This document shows positions 45,462 through 54,578 of a stretch of DNA of 64,000 nt, in pieces (position 1 is the first letter of the stretch; every line of letters begins with the position of its first letter). Location of the stretch: NCBI RefSeq assembly GCF_000185145.2, contig NZ_GL833119.1, positions 744,001 to 808,000 on the forward strand, given 5' to 3'. The position numbers were made by a program, and so were the translations under genes. Source of the stretch: Hoylesella oralis ATCC 33269 (GTDB lineage: Bacteria; Bacteroidota; Bacteroidia; Bacteroidales; Bacteroidaceae). Below the pieces are notes generated by a model that had not been told where the DNA came from, made no database searches, and was given only the letters and a program-made list of their open reading frames with translations.

Positions 45462-46934
45462 ATGAAAAAGATATTATTATATGCGATGGTTGTCGTAATG
45501 GCAGCATTCACCAGTTGCAGTTTGGATATAAATGATGATCCGAACCATCCTTTGTCAGCAACACCTGCGTTAGTCATGCCATCGGCACAGAATGCGATTG
45601 CAACTGTTATTGGTGACGGCATGTATAATCCTGCCGGTTTCTTTGTGCAATATTATGACCAAATGCCGGAATCCGAACAATATAAAGATTTAGTTCGTTA
45701 TATGTTCACGCAGTCTTCGGCTGTTCTTGACCGCAGTTATGCCATGTTATATGCCGTAGCATTAGAGGATTTGGAAGATATATTGAAGTCGAATGCCACT
45801 ACAGGTGCCGATAAATTTATGGCAACCACGTTGCGTGCTTTGTGTTTTCAGCTTGCTGTAGACAATTGGGATCAGGCTCCATACACGGAAGCTCTAAAGG
45901 GTAATGGAAATACAGCGCCCAAATGGGATGACGGACAAAGCGTTTATGAGGGTATACTCAACGAGATGGACTCGGTAGAAAGCCTGATAACCGACGAGAC
46001 CATTACATGTACCGACATGATTGCGGCCAAGAACCTTACTCAGTGGAAGGGTTTTGCCAACGCATTGCGACTTCGGATGTACTTACGTTTTATAGATGCT
46101 GGTATTAATGCTTCCGAATATACTACCAAGGCTAAGGCTTTAGTAGCACAGAATGAGTTTTTTACAGGTGATTTCAAGTTCGATAACTATAAAGATGAGG
46201 CCGACCGTCGCAATCCTTGGTACTCTACAAATAAGGTAAATCTCAATACAACCAACCATTGTGCCGGCTATGCCATCGTTAGCTATCTTACCAAGACCGG
46301 CGATACCCAGCGTATGGCTTACGGATTTGCCAAGGCTACCGCTTCCGGATCGTATGCCGGTGCGCTTCCTGCTACCAAATATGCGTTCAATGACATTAAA
46401 AATAAAGATGTCAGTGAGTTGAACTATTATGCCACGAAGCCCGTTTATTTCTTCACGCAAGCCGAACTTCAGTTTCTTATTGCCGAGGTGCAGCTACGTT
46501 TCAACAGCAATGATGCGGCGGCAAAGCAGGCTTATGAGGACGCTATAAAGGCCGATTTCGAGGCCAGAGGGTTAACAGGAGCTTCCGATTTGTATAATGG
46601 AGCAGTGGCATGGTCTACTGCCGGTACCGTTACCGACAAGCTCAATCTGATATATATGCAGAAATGGGCGGCATTGTTCTACATGGATCACATGGAAGCA
46701 TGGAGCGAACAGCGCCGTACGGACGTACCGAAAGTTTCTACAGCTACGGCAGCCGAGATTAAAACAGATCCCTCTGTTTATACCGCAGGCGAACTTATTT
46801 CGCCCGCAGTCAATGCCCTTGGCGCAGGTGTTTTGGTAAAACGTATGTATTTCCCCTACAATGCATCGCAGTACAATCCCAATACTCCGGCAGCAATATC
46901 GGCCGATAAGCCAGTATGGTGGGATGTGAAGTAA
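45462..46934 (+). CDS. SusD/RagB-type surface lipoprotein
   Basis: A 490-aa substrate-binding lid for the SusC channel. The lipobox is FTSC (about Cys19), followed by LDINDDPNHP, and the alpha-helical TPR-like frame (ALCFQLAVDNWDQAPYTEAL, TQWKGFANALRLRMYLRF) fits the SusD_2 subgroup. No glycan-degrading gene is in the operon, so the cargo may not be a polysaccharide. Confidence 0.93.
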   Translation: MKKILLYAMVVVMAAFTSCSLDINDDPNHPLSATPALVMPSAQNAIATVIGDGMYNPAGFFVQYYDQMPESEQYKDLVRYMFTQSSAVLDRSYAMLYAVALEDLEDILKSNATTGADKFMATTLRALCFQLAVDNWDQAPYTEALKGNGNTAPKWDDGQSVYEGILNEMDSVESLITDETITCTDMIAAKNLTQWKGFANALRLRMYLRFIDAGINASEYTTKAKALVAQNEFFTGDFKFDNYKDEADRRNPWYSTNKVNLNTTNHCAGYAIVSYLTKTGDTQRMAYGFAKATASGSYAGALPATKYAFNDIKNKDVSELNYYATKPVYFFTQAELQFLIAEVQLRFNSNDAAAKQAYEDAIKADFEARGLTGASDLYNGAVAWSTAGTVTDKLNLIYMQKWAALFYMDHMEAWSEQRRTDVPKVSTATAAEIKTDPSVYTAGELISPAVNALGAGVLVKRMYFPYNASQYNPNTPAAISADKPVWWDVK

Positions 46935-46958
46935 CGAACATAATAACAAGAAAGCAAT

Positions 46959-47654
46959 ATGAAAAAGATATTATATAGCATGCTTGCAGCCTTGGTGCTG
47001 CTTTCTGCCGGTGCGTGTGGCGACGATGAATACACCGACTCTCGTATCACCAACTATGTAACGATAAACCTGAAAGGAGGAAGTGTCTATACCGTATCTG
47101 TAGGAAGCAGCTACACTGATCCCGGTTTTACGGCTTTAGAAGGTACGACGGATGTCACTGACAAAGTGAAAGTGGAGGGCGAGGTAGATGCTACGAAGGT
47201 CGGAGTTTATCCGGTTACCTATTCTGCAGCCAATACAGACGGCTTCAGCAAGTCGGTAACACGTACGGTAATTGTGTATAATTCCACCATTACTACCGAT
47301 CTTTCGGGCACTTATGTGTTACAAGAAGGCTCGTATCGTCTGCGTAGGGGCACACAAACTCCATATAGCGGTTACAAGATAGAGATAAGTAAAGCCGCCG
47401 ATGGTGTATTCCATATCAGCGATTTCCTTGGCGGGTACTACGATCAGCGATCGGGATATGGTGCGGCATACGCCCTTACCGGCTACTTTAGTCTGAATGC
47501 CGATAACTCGCTTACGGCGCTTTCGAGTTTCTTAAGCGGCTGGGGCGACTCGCTCGACGACGGCTTCAGTGGAACCTATACTCCGCAAACAGGCGTCATA
47601 TCTTACATGGCTCCTTATGCCGGAATGGAATTTCATGTAATACTTAAAAAATAG
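46959..47654 (+). CDS. Surface lipoprotein with DUF5011/DUF5012-like domain, SusCD accessory
   Basis: A 231-aa lipoprotein: lipobox SAGAC (about Cys20), an Ig-like DUF5011-type domain (about 35-110, with VGSSYTDPGFTALEGTTDVT) and a C-terminal beta domain. By order and type it resembles BT2262 of B. thetaiotaomicron, a lipoprotein that rides on its SusCD complex. It likely sits on the cell surface and helps catch substrate; no catalytic motif is visible. Confidence 0.8.
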   Translation: MKKILYSMLAALVLLSAGACGDDEYTDSRITNYVTINLKGGSVYTVSVGSSYTDPGFTALEGTTDVTDKVKVEGEVDATKVGVYPVTYSAANTDGFSKSVTRTVIVYNSTITTDLSGTYVLQEGSYRLRRGTQTPYSGYKIEISKAADGVFHISDFLGGYYDQRSGYGAAYALTGYFSLNADNSLTALSSFLSGWGDSLDDGFSGTYTPQTGVISYMAPYAGMEFHVILKK

Positions 47655-47661
47655 ATAAATC

Positions 47662-48168
47662 ATGAACAAGAAATATTTAATGACGTTTTTCGCAGCTTTT
47701 GTATTCTCTCTTTGTATTGTTAGTTGCGATAATTCCGATACTGATCCGGGAGCAACTCAACTTGTCGACATGGCCGGACAGTGGGATGTGGCGGCCTATT
47801 CCATAGATGCAAGCGGAACAGTGTTGGCAAAAGAGGCCGATACCTTTACTTTAATTACCTATAATACGGCTGCCAATAACACCACGGAGATGTGGATAAA
47901 CGACAAAGGGAACTTTTGGAACTTTAAAATGAAGGTCAATGTAGACCTGCAGAACATGGCTTTTTCCTGCGTAGACACTGATTATAACGCCTCTGATAAT
48001 TCGGATGCTACTGCCGTTATTACGAACGGAAAGGTCTTAAAAGGAGCTGCGACCAATCTGCATGGAGCTCCCAACGACAGCATAGTGTTCGAAGTGAAGT
48101 TCAGCGACGATACTTCAAACAAGACATACCGCATAGCCGGACAGCGTTATACGGGCTTCTTGCGCTGA
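47662..48168 (+). CDS. Lipid-binding-protein-like (Lipid_bd) surface lipoprotein, SusCD accessory
   Basis: A 168-aa lipoprotein with lipobox CIVSC (about Cys22) and a lipocalin-like beta-barrel pattern (MAGQWDVAAYSIDA, TEMWINDKGNFWNFKMKVNV, KTYRIAGQRYTGFLR) typical of the Lipid_bd family, named for fold and not for proven lipid binding. Eight bases behind the DUF5011 gene and last in the operon; resembles BT2261 in place and size. Confidence 0.8.
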   Translation: MNKKYLMTFFAAFVFSLCIVSCDNSDTDPGATQLVDMAGQWDVAAYSIDASGTVLAKEADTFTLITYNTAANNTTEMWINDKGNFWNFKMKVNVDLQNMAFSCVDTDYNASDNSDATAVITNGKVLKGAATNLHGAPNDSIVFEVKFSDDTSNKTYRIAGQRYTGFLR

Positions 48169-48269
48169 CAAACGTTGTGAACACAGGTAGATAAAACTCT
48201 GATAATCCTGCATTTTGTAAATATATAAAATCAAGACATCAGTTATTTATTTTAAATCTCTCTCGTCTG

Positions 48270-48305
48270 AAGGGTGTTTGCGTGTGAATGCCGTCACCCT
48301 TTTTT
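48270..48305 (+). terminator. Terminator of the SusCD operon
   Basis: A 7-bp stem (AAGGGTG with CACCCTT), an 18-base loop and a run of Ts, about 100 bases after the last gene of the operon. The long loop makes it moderate in strength. Confidence 0.6.
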
Positions 48306-48604
48306 GGCGAGAGGATTTCTTTTTATAGTCCTGATTGCTCTGCCGATATGCCGCCTTTTCGTGTGGTATGTCGGCATTTTTTCATTACAGAACATTTCTT
48401 TTTCTTGGCATAGGTATAATGTCTATGCACGATATCTTGTGTGTATAACACCGACAGATGTACCATGTACGAGTATCGGATAGACGACCTGTTGCTGACT
48501 GGTGCAGCGGGTGTCTTTTACGTAAGATAAACCTCGCGCAGGAGAGTGCAACCTGTTTTTAGGTTATTTAATCCGAAAGACCGGCATATACTGTTTTTTT
48601 TTCG
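48306..48604. other. Intergenic region before folP, no gene seen
   Basis: About 300 bp without a credible ORF or repeat. A short poly-T tract lies just before the folP promoter. Confidence 0.45.
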
Positions 48605-48612
48605 TATCTTTG
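48605..48612 (+). promoter_or_regulatory. folP promoter, -7 element TATCTTTG
   Basis: Exact consensus plus C, 27 bases before ATG 48640; it overlaps a longer in-frame TTG and so excludes that start. Confidence 0.6.
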
Positions 48613-48639
48613 CCTATCGAAGAAACGCGGAAAAGTGAT

Positions 48640-49476
48640 ATGACGAACTACACAATTAATGTGCGCGGCCGGCTTATAAGTTTTGAAAAGCCGTTGGTGA
48701 TGGGTATTCTGAACGTAACGCCCGACTCGTTTTATGCGGGTAGTCGCAAGCAGACGGAGCGGGAGATTGCCGACAGAGCGAACCAAATTGTTGCCGATGG
48801 CGGTGCTATGATCGATGTGGGAGCCTTTTCCACACGCCCGGGAGCGGTCGAAGTTTCCGAGACCGAGGAAAGCGAAAGGTTACGCGAGGCGCTTCGTATC
48901 GTGCGTAGGGAGCAACCCGATGCCGTAATTTCCGTAGACACTTACCGCCCATGTGTGGCACGCCGGTGCGTAGAAGAGTGGGGAGCCGATATCATCAACG
49001 ATGTTTCGGAGGGTGGCTTGACGGGTATTGTGAATACTCCGATCCACGAAGATGGTAATATGTTCGAAACTGTAGCCCGCTTGCAGGTGCCTTATATCTT
49101 GATGTCGGTGAAGCCAACACTCGAAACAATGATGATATCCTTTGCGGATGAAGTTCAAAGATTACGCGATTTAGGTGTTAAGGATATCATTCTTGATCCC
49201 GGATTCGGTTTCGGCAAAACGCTCGAACAGAATTACCGATTGCTTCGGCAGATAGACCGACTGCAGATATTCGGGTTGCCCGTGCTTGTTGGGATATCGC
49301 GCAAAAGCATGATTTATAGACTTCTTGGCGGCGATCCTGCAACGTCTCTTAACGGTACATCCGTGCTTAATGCCATATCTTTGATGAAAGGGGCCGGCAT
49401 TTTGCGTGTACACGATGTGAAAGAAGCTGTAGAATCGGTGAATTTATATTATAAAATGTCGACGGCAGATATGTAG
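48640..49476 (+). CDS. folP: Dihydropteroate synthase
   Basis: Condenses p-aminobenzoate with dihydropterin pyrophosphate in folate synthesis; the target of sulfonamides. The N-terminal VMGILNVTPDSFYAG and the motifs GGAMIDVGAFSTRPGA, VSVDTYRP and DPGFGFGKTLEQNY are conserved; 278 aa from ATG 48640. One oddity is the first metal/pterin loop ending SFYAG where S-F-x-D/S-G is common. It precedes cdaA by 49 bases, an order also known from other Bacteroidales. Confidence 0.95.
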   Translation: MTNYTINVRGRLISFEKPLVMGILNVTPDSFYAGSRKQTEREIADRANQIVADGGAMIDVGAFSTRPGAVEVSETEESERLREALRIVRREQPDAVISVDTYRPCVARRCVEEWGADIINDVSEGGLTGIVNTPIHEDGNMFETVARLQVPYILMSVKPTLETMMISFADEVQRLRDLGVKDIILDPGFGFGKTLEQNYRLLRQIDRLQIFGLPVLVGISRKSMIYRLLGGDPATSLNGTSVLNAISLMKGAGILRVHDVKEAVESVNLYYKMSTADM

Positions 49477-49525
49477 GCCGGCAGCACTGCCTCTAAAACT
49501 TTACAACGATTAAAAATAGAACGAT

Positions 49526-50299
49526 ATGCCTTTTGATTTTGGAATAAAAGATGTTATCGATATTTTTCTTGTAGCTTTAATGCTCTATTACATCTATCGT
49601 CTGATGAAAGAGAGCCGCTCGCTCAACGTCTTTATCGGTATTATGGTATTCGTATTGGTGTGGCTCTTCGTAAGTCAGATACTCGAAATGCGCCTTTTAG
49701 GATCGATAATGGATAAACTTGTGAGCGTTGGAGTAATCGGACTCATCATTCTCTTCCAAGAAGAAATACGGAAGTTTCTCTATCAACTGGGCGCACATCA
49801 ACGTTTTAAGGCGTTAACTCGGTTCTTTTCTTCCGAAACAAAGGAGGAATTAGAGGACAAGGAGACCATTATGCCCATCGTAATGGCCTGTATGAGCATG
49901 GCAAAGAATAAGGTTGGGGCGCTTATAGTGATAGAACGTGGCGCTCCGCTCGAGGATATTGTCGACACAGGCGACCTGATCGACGCCAAAATAAACCAGC
50001 GCCTCATCGAGAATATATTCTTTAAAAACTCACCGCTTCACGATGGTGCCATAATTATAGCCAAAAAACGTATCGAGGCGGCGGGATGTATTCTGCCCGT
50101 ATCTCATAACCTCGATATTCCTAAAGAACTCGGTTTGCGGCATCGTGCGGCCATGGGAATATCGCAAAGTTCTGATGCTATCGCTATCGTGGTGTCTGAA
50201 GAGACCGGACGCATCAGCGTTGCAATTAAGGGAGAGTTCCGTTTACGCCTGTCGGCCGAGGAACTTGAGAGCATTCTTACTAAGGAGATGTATGCTTAG
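49526..50299 (+). CDS. cdaA: Diadenylate cyclase (c-di-AMP synthase) CdaA
   Basis: Membrane-bound enzyme making the second messenger c-di-AMP from two ATP. Three N-terminal helices (about 12-30, 35-57, 63-80) precede a DisA_N domain with the catalytic motifs DGAIII (in SPLHDGAIIIA) and RHRAAMG. Length 257 aa. No CdaR-type partner is nearby. Its stop overlaps the convergent DUF2156/GNAT gene by four bases. Confidence 0.95.
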   Translation: MPFDFGIKDVIDIFLVALMLYYIYRLMKESRSLNVFIGIMVFVLVWLFVSQILEMRLLGSIMDKLVSVGVIGLIILFQEEIRKFLYQLGAHQRFKALTRFFSSETKEELEDKETIMPIVMACMSMAKNKVGALIVIERGAPLEDIVDTGDLIDAKINQRLIENIFFKNSPLHDGAIIIAKKRIEAAGCILPVSHNLDIPKELGLRHRAAMGISQSSDAIAIVVSEETGRISVAIKGEFRLRLSAEELESILTKEMYA

Positions 50300-52053
50300 T
50301 TGAGCATCAGGTTCATTTCGGCATGCTCGTCTTTGAAGATGAAAGATGCCAATTGGCGAATATCCATCTTCGTGGCAAGTTCGTCGGGCTCATCGGTTTT
50401 CGTTACTTTACCTTCTGCCAATCGGTAATAGGCATTGTTCATCGGGATGTCGTCATCATCTTGTATGCGGATAGAACATGCCGCCTGCGGGTGCTGCAGA
50501 GCATAAAGAGCCAATGCTTTCTCGGCATTTATCACTCTGATCATGGCTTCTATGGACATTGTGGCGGGCTTGTAATCGGCACCGGCGATGCGGATATCTT
50601 CTTGAACCGTCTGCCATTGCTCTTCTGTATGGAGAAGTATGCAGTCTTTTTGGCGTTGCCATCGGTCGTATTGGGCAAACGGCATGCCTTTAACGTCGTC
50701 GATAGGCGGCGTACATGTAATCTCTTGCGCATATCCGCACTTGCCGTACCAGTCGTAGAGCCATTTCTCAGCAGGGATGAGCGAGGCAAATACCACGCCT
50801 TTATGGAAAATGTCGAAGTGCATTTGGTGCATCAGACTGTTACCGACATCCTGTTTTCTGTGTGCTGGTTCTACACTTACGCCGCTTATATAGGCTGTCT
50901 TTACCTCGTGCCCGTGGTAAAGTAGCGTGTAAGGCAGTGTTTGTAGGGCTGCCACCACACGGCCTTCTATCTGACAAGTGGTGTTGTATTCACTCTTGAA
51001 CACCCGTTCGAAGTACATATCCATAAACTCTTCCGAGTCGTTGAATACCGTCTTCCACAGTTGTTTTGTCTCTTTCTTTATCCTTTGCTGGTCTTCGAAC
51101 TGTGCCAAAGGATATTTTTCGGTGACGTTGTTCTTCTCTAAAAGAATGTCGGGTTTGTAGGATAGCTTGGCATAACGCAGTCCCTCTTCGCCCATATCCT
51201 CCTCTCTGTTGATGTAAAAATACTGCTCCGGCAGGTGTTTAACAAACTCTTGATTGATGATGGCGAAGGCTCCTTCGTAGGTTGTGTCGGCCTTTTCTAC
51301 GCATACATCGAAAGTTGATTGGTTGATGGGGCACCCGAAAGTGAAAGCAATCAATTGCCCTTCCACCCATATTGTGCCTCCTGTCAGGTCTAATCTGTCC
51401 CATCTGTGGAAAGCGCGTGTCATCGATCGCAGCTCCGAGTCTATGCTCTGATCGTAACTCCTGTCGTCTTGAGCCTTGTTGCGCCATTGCTGTTCGAGCC
51501 TTATACATTCCGGAATCATCTCTTGAGTAAGGGCTCTATATTCGTAATTAGGGTATAATGTCTTGAATTTATTGATATGGTTGCGCTTACTTTGCAGCTT
51601 CTTACCCGATAAATTCGTCAGTTTATCGCGGGTATATATATAGTCTGCATAATCTCTGTCGGGCTTTATCTCGAAGGTATCGGGGAATGCATCTTCGATA
51701 AGGTCTGTCATATAGTTGCATACACCCATCATCAGGAACGGATGCCCCATGGCAATAGAGTCGTTGCGTATGGCTTTGATAACGTTTACAGAGCACTCGT
51801 CGCAGGGCACAACCCTAAGTGTGCCGTCTTCGGCCCGTGTGGGTTTCGGTATTGGCATCATGTAGGCAAGATGATGACCGGTATAAAAGCGGAAGACAAG
51901 ATAATTGTCTACGATGGCGAACTGGGTACTGTAGAGGAATTTCCAGCTGATGAGATTTGCGAAAGAAAGGTCGCAATTTTGCCTTTCGCCGTACAAAGTA
52001 TAACTTTGTATGGTATCTTTATCCGCCGTAGATAGGTCTTTAAACTTTATCAT
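50296..52053 (-). CDS. Two-domain protein: DUF2156 acyl/aminoacyl-transferase fold plus GNAT
   Basis: A 585-aa fusion. Residues about 1-290 match the DUF2156 fold (KLQSKRNHINKFKTLYPNYEY, GAFAIINQEFVKHL, YINREEDMGEEGLRYAKLSYKP), related to the catalytic part of aminoacyl-phosphatidylglycerol synthases. Residues about 310-460 form a GNAT acetyltransferase domain (AYISGVSVEPAHRKQDVGNSL, then KHGVV-like loop), with an SCP2-like C-terminal part as in Eis-type proteins. Start ATG 52053 (MIKFKDLSTADK) lies behind a TAATTTTG promoter. Substrate unknown; no membrane helix is present. Confidence 0.75.
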   Translation of the reverse strand: MIKFKDLSTADKDTIQSYTLYGERQNCDLSFANLISWKFLYSTQFAIVDNYLVFRFYTGHHLAYMMPIPKPTRAEDGTLRVVPCDECSVNVIKAIRNDSIAMGHPFLMMGVCNYMTDLIEDAFPDTFEIKPDRDYADYIYTRDKLTNLSGKKLQSKRNHINKFKTLYPNYEYRALTQEMIPECIRLEQQWRNKAQDDRSYDQSIDSELRSMTRAFHRWDRLDLTGGTIWVEGQLIAFTFGCPINQSTFDVCVEKADTTYEGAFAIINQEFVKHLPEQYFYINREEDMGEEGLRYAKLSYKPDILLEKNNVTEKYPLAQFEDQQRIKKETKQLWKTVFNDSEEFMDMYFERVFKSEYNTTCQIEGRVVAALQTLPYTLLYHGHEVKTAYISGVSVEPAHRKQDVGNSLMHQMHFDIFHKGVVFASLIPAEKWLYDWYGKCGYAQEITCTPPIDDVKGMPFAQYDRWQRQKDCILLHTEEQWQTVQEDIRIAGADYKPATMSIEAMIRVINAEKALALYALQHPQAACSIRIQDDDDIPMNNAYYRLAEGKVTKTDEPDELATKMDIRQLASFIFKDEHAEMNLMLN

Positions 52054-52080
52054 ATAGTATGTATAACCTTGATAGATGGG

Positions 52081-52088
52081 CAAAATTA
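52081..52088 (-). promoter_or_regulatory. Promoter of the DUF2156/GNAT gene, -7 element TAATTTTG
   Basis: Exact consensus plus CC on the minus strand, 27 bases before ATG 52053. Confidence 0.55.
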
Positions 52089-52132
52089 TAAATTTTTATC
52101 GGATAAACAATTACGATGTCGATTTAATTTGT

Positions 52133-52140
52133 TACTTTTG
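52133..52140 (+). promoter_or_regulatory. pta-ackA promoter, -7 element TACTTTTG
   Basis: Exact consensus plus C, 58 bases before the pta ATG. Confidence 0.6.
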
Positions 52141-52198
52141 CAAAGTACGAATTACAATTGTCTTCTTTATAGATAATTATACAATAATATAACAAACG

Positions 52199-53209
52199 AT
52201 GGATTTATTACAGCAAATAGTTGCACGGGCCAAGGCAGATAAGCAACGCATTATACTCCCCGAAGCAACAGAAGAACGCACTTTGAAGGCTGCCGACCGT
52301 GCATTGGCCGACGATATAGCAGACATTATTCTTATCGGGAACCCCAATGAAATTCATAAACTTGCCGAGGCTTGGGACCTTAAAAATATCGGTAAGGCGA
52401 CTATTATCGATCCTTTGAACAATCCCAAGAGCGAGGATTACGCCGCTTTGTTGGCTGAGTTGCGCAAGAAGAAGGGCATGACGATCGAACAAGCTCGTGA
52501 ACTTGTGAAAAATCCTTTGTACCTTGGGTGCATGATTATCAAGACTGAAGGGGCTGATGGACAGATATCCGGTGCGCTTAGCACTACGGGTGAGACGCTG
52601 CGCCCTGCCCTTCAGATCATCAAATGCGCACCGGGTATCACCTGTGTAAGCGGTGCTATGTTGCTGATAACCGAGGCAAAACAGTACGGTGAAGACGGCA
52701 TCATTGTCATGGGAGACGTAGCTGTAACACCGATGCCCGATGCGGATCAGCTTTCTCAGATAGCTATCTGTACGGCACATACGGCACAGTGCGTGGCGGG
52801 ATTTGCCGAGCCTCGCGTGGCTATGTTGAGTTTCTCGACCAAAGGGAGTGCCAGTCATGAGGTGGTAGATAAGGTGGTTGAAGCCACCAGACTGACCAAA
52901 CAACGGGCACCGGAACTGAAAATAGACGGTGAATTGCAGGCCGATGCCGCTCTTGTTCCGTCGGTAGGGCAGAAGAAGGCCCCGGGAAGTGCCATCGCAG
53001 GCAATGCCAATGTGCTGGTTGTTCCTAACCTTGAGGTGGGCAATATCGGTTATAAATTGGTGCAACGTCTTGGTAATGCCATTGCCATCGGGCCAATTCT
53101 TCAGGGAATAGCGCGCCCCGTAAACGATTTGAGTCGCGGGTGTTCTGTCGACGATATATATTATATGGTGGCAATTACAGCCTGTCAAGCGCAAGAAGCA
53201 AAGAAGTAA
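52199..53209 (+). CDS. pta: Phosphate acetyltransferase
   Basis: Converts acetyl-CoA and phosphate to acetyl phosphate, the first step of acetate fermentation. The single PTA_PTB domain is complete (IILPEATEERTLKAA at the start, SGALSTTGETLRPALQII and KKAPGSAIAGNANVLVVPNLEVGNIGYKLVQR); 336 aa, the short form without the DRTGG/AAA N-terminal part of E. coli Pta. Followed by ackA after 26 bases. Confidence 0.97.
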   Translation: MDLLQQIVARAKADKQRIILPEATEERTLKAADRALADDIADIILIGNPNEIHKLAEAWDLKNIGKATIIDPLNNPKSEDYAALLAELRKKKGMTIEQARELVKNPLYLGCMIIKTEGADGQISGALSTTGETLRPALQIIKCAPGITCVSGAMLLITEAKQYGEDGIIVMGDVAVTPMPDADQLSQIAICTAHTAQCVAGFAEPRVAMLSFSTKGSASHEVVDKVVEATRLTKQRAPELKIDGELQADAALVPSVGQKKAPGSAIAGNANVLVVPNLEVGNIGYKLVQRLGNAIAIGPILQGIARPVNDLSRGCSVDDIYYMVAITACQAQEAKK

Positions 53210-53235
53210 TCATTCCTTATTTCAAAGAAACAGAT

Positions 53236-54432
53236 ATGAAGATATTAGTATTGAACTGTGGTAGCTCTTCCATCAAATACAAATTGTATGATATGGAAGA
53301 CGAATCAGTGTTGGCACAAGGCGGCGTTGAACGTATCGGACTCGACGAGGCTTTTATCAAAATAACGTTGCCGAGCGGTGAGAAAAAGGTCATTATGCAC
53401 GACATGCCCGACCATAAGGAGGGCGTAAATTTCGTGTTCAAATGCCTGCTCGATCCCGAAATAGGCGCCATTAAAGACCTTGAGGAGATTGATGCAGTGG
53501 GCCATCGTGTAGTGCAAGGCGGCGATTTATATGAGAAGAGTGTCATCGTGGATAAGCAAGTAGAGGCGGGAATAGAAAGCCTTTGCGACCTTGCTCCCGT
53601 ACACAATGCGGGACATCTGCGCGGTATTCGTGCGGTAGATGCCCTGATGCCCGGCACTCCACAGGTGTGCGTGTTCGACAATGCGTTCCATGCAACCATG
53701 CCAGACTATGCGTATCTCTACGCTATACCCTATGAATTGTACGAGAATTTCCACGTTCGTCGTTACGGTTTCCACGGTACAAGTCACCGATATGTATCGC
53801 ATCGTGTATGTGAAATGCTTGGTCGAGACATCAAGACGCAACGCATAATTACCTGTCATATCGGTAACGGCGCTTCTGTTTCTGCCGTTAAGTTCGGCAA
53901 GTGCGTAGATACGTCGATGGGACTTACCCCGCTTGCCGGTCTTATGATGGGCTCTCGTTCGGGCGACATCGATCCTTCAGCGGTGACATACCTGATGGAA
54001 AAGCTCGGCAAACAGCCGCAAGAAATGGCCGAATACCTAAATAAAGAGAGCGGAGTTCTGGGAATTACCCATATTTCTTCGGATATGCGTGAGATCGAAG
54101 ATGCCGCTAAAGAGGGCAATGAGCGTGCAATTCTGGCGCTTAATATGTATAACTATCGCATCAAGAAATACATCGGAGCTTATGCAGCTGCCATGGGTGG
54201 CGTGGATATAATAGTATGGACGGCTGGCGTAGGAGAAAACCAAATCGGCACACGTCTTGCGGCTTGCTCCGATTTAGAGTTCATCGGAGTGAAGATGGAT
54301 GCCCATGCAAACGAAGTACGTGGCAAAGAAGCGATCATATCTGCACCTGATTCCAAGGTTACAGTATGCGTGGTGCCCACCGACGAGGAGATTGTAATTG
54401 CCCGAGATACCATGGCTTTGGTTAAGAAATAG
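53236..54432 (+). CDS. ackA: Acetate kinase
   Basis: Makes ATP and acetate from acetyl phosphate. The start motif MKILVLNCGSSSIKYKLYD, the motif HIGNGASVSAV and the ASKHA block ITHISSDMREIE are present; 398 aa is normal. I chose ATG 53236; the open frame to 53140 overlaps the pta end. A strong terminator follows. Confidence 0.97.
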   Translation: MKILVLNCGSSSIKYKLYDMEDESVLAQGGVERIGLDEAFIKITLPSGEKKVIMHDMPDHKEGVNFVFKCLLDPEIGAIKDLEEIDAVGHRVVQGGDLYEKSVIVDKQVEAGIESLCDLAPVHNAGHLRGIRAVDALMPGTPQVCVFDNAFHATMPDYAYLYAIPYELYENFHVRRYGFHGTSHRYVSHRVCEMLGRDIKTQRIITCHIGNGASVSAVKFGKCVDTSMGLTPLAGLMMGSRSGDIDPSAVTYLMEKLGKQPQEMAEYLNKESGVLGITHISSDMREIEDAAKEGNERAILALNMYNYRIKKYIGAYAAAMGGVDIIVWTAGVGENQIGTRLAACSDLEFIGVKMDAHANEVRGKEAIISAPDSKVTVCVVPTDEEIVIARDTMALVKK

Positions 54433-54450
54433 TCCACCTTATTCAAAAAA

Positions 54451-54483
54451 AGAGGCGGTCCGTGTTCCGGATCGCCTCTTTTT
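54451..54483 (+). terminator. Rho-independent terminator after ackA
   Basis: A 12-bp stem (AGAGGCGGTCCG with CGGATCGCCTCT, one G-T wobble), 5-base loop and T5. The A7 run in front could let it act on the convergent lpxH message too. Confidence 0.92.
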
Positions 54484-54578
54484 ATTTCCTTTGTTCAGAG
54501 GATATTTTTAATTTATTTTCCCTCTTTTCTTGCTCAATACACTGTTTCTTCCGCTTTCGTTAAGGAGTGGAAAACAGA

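Noticed and set aside
52208..53194. 328-codon frame opposite pta
   Set aside because: The plus strand is an unmistakable phosphate acetyltransferase; the reverse frame has no recognisable features.
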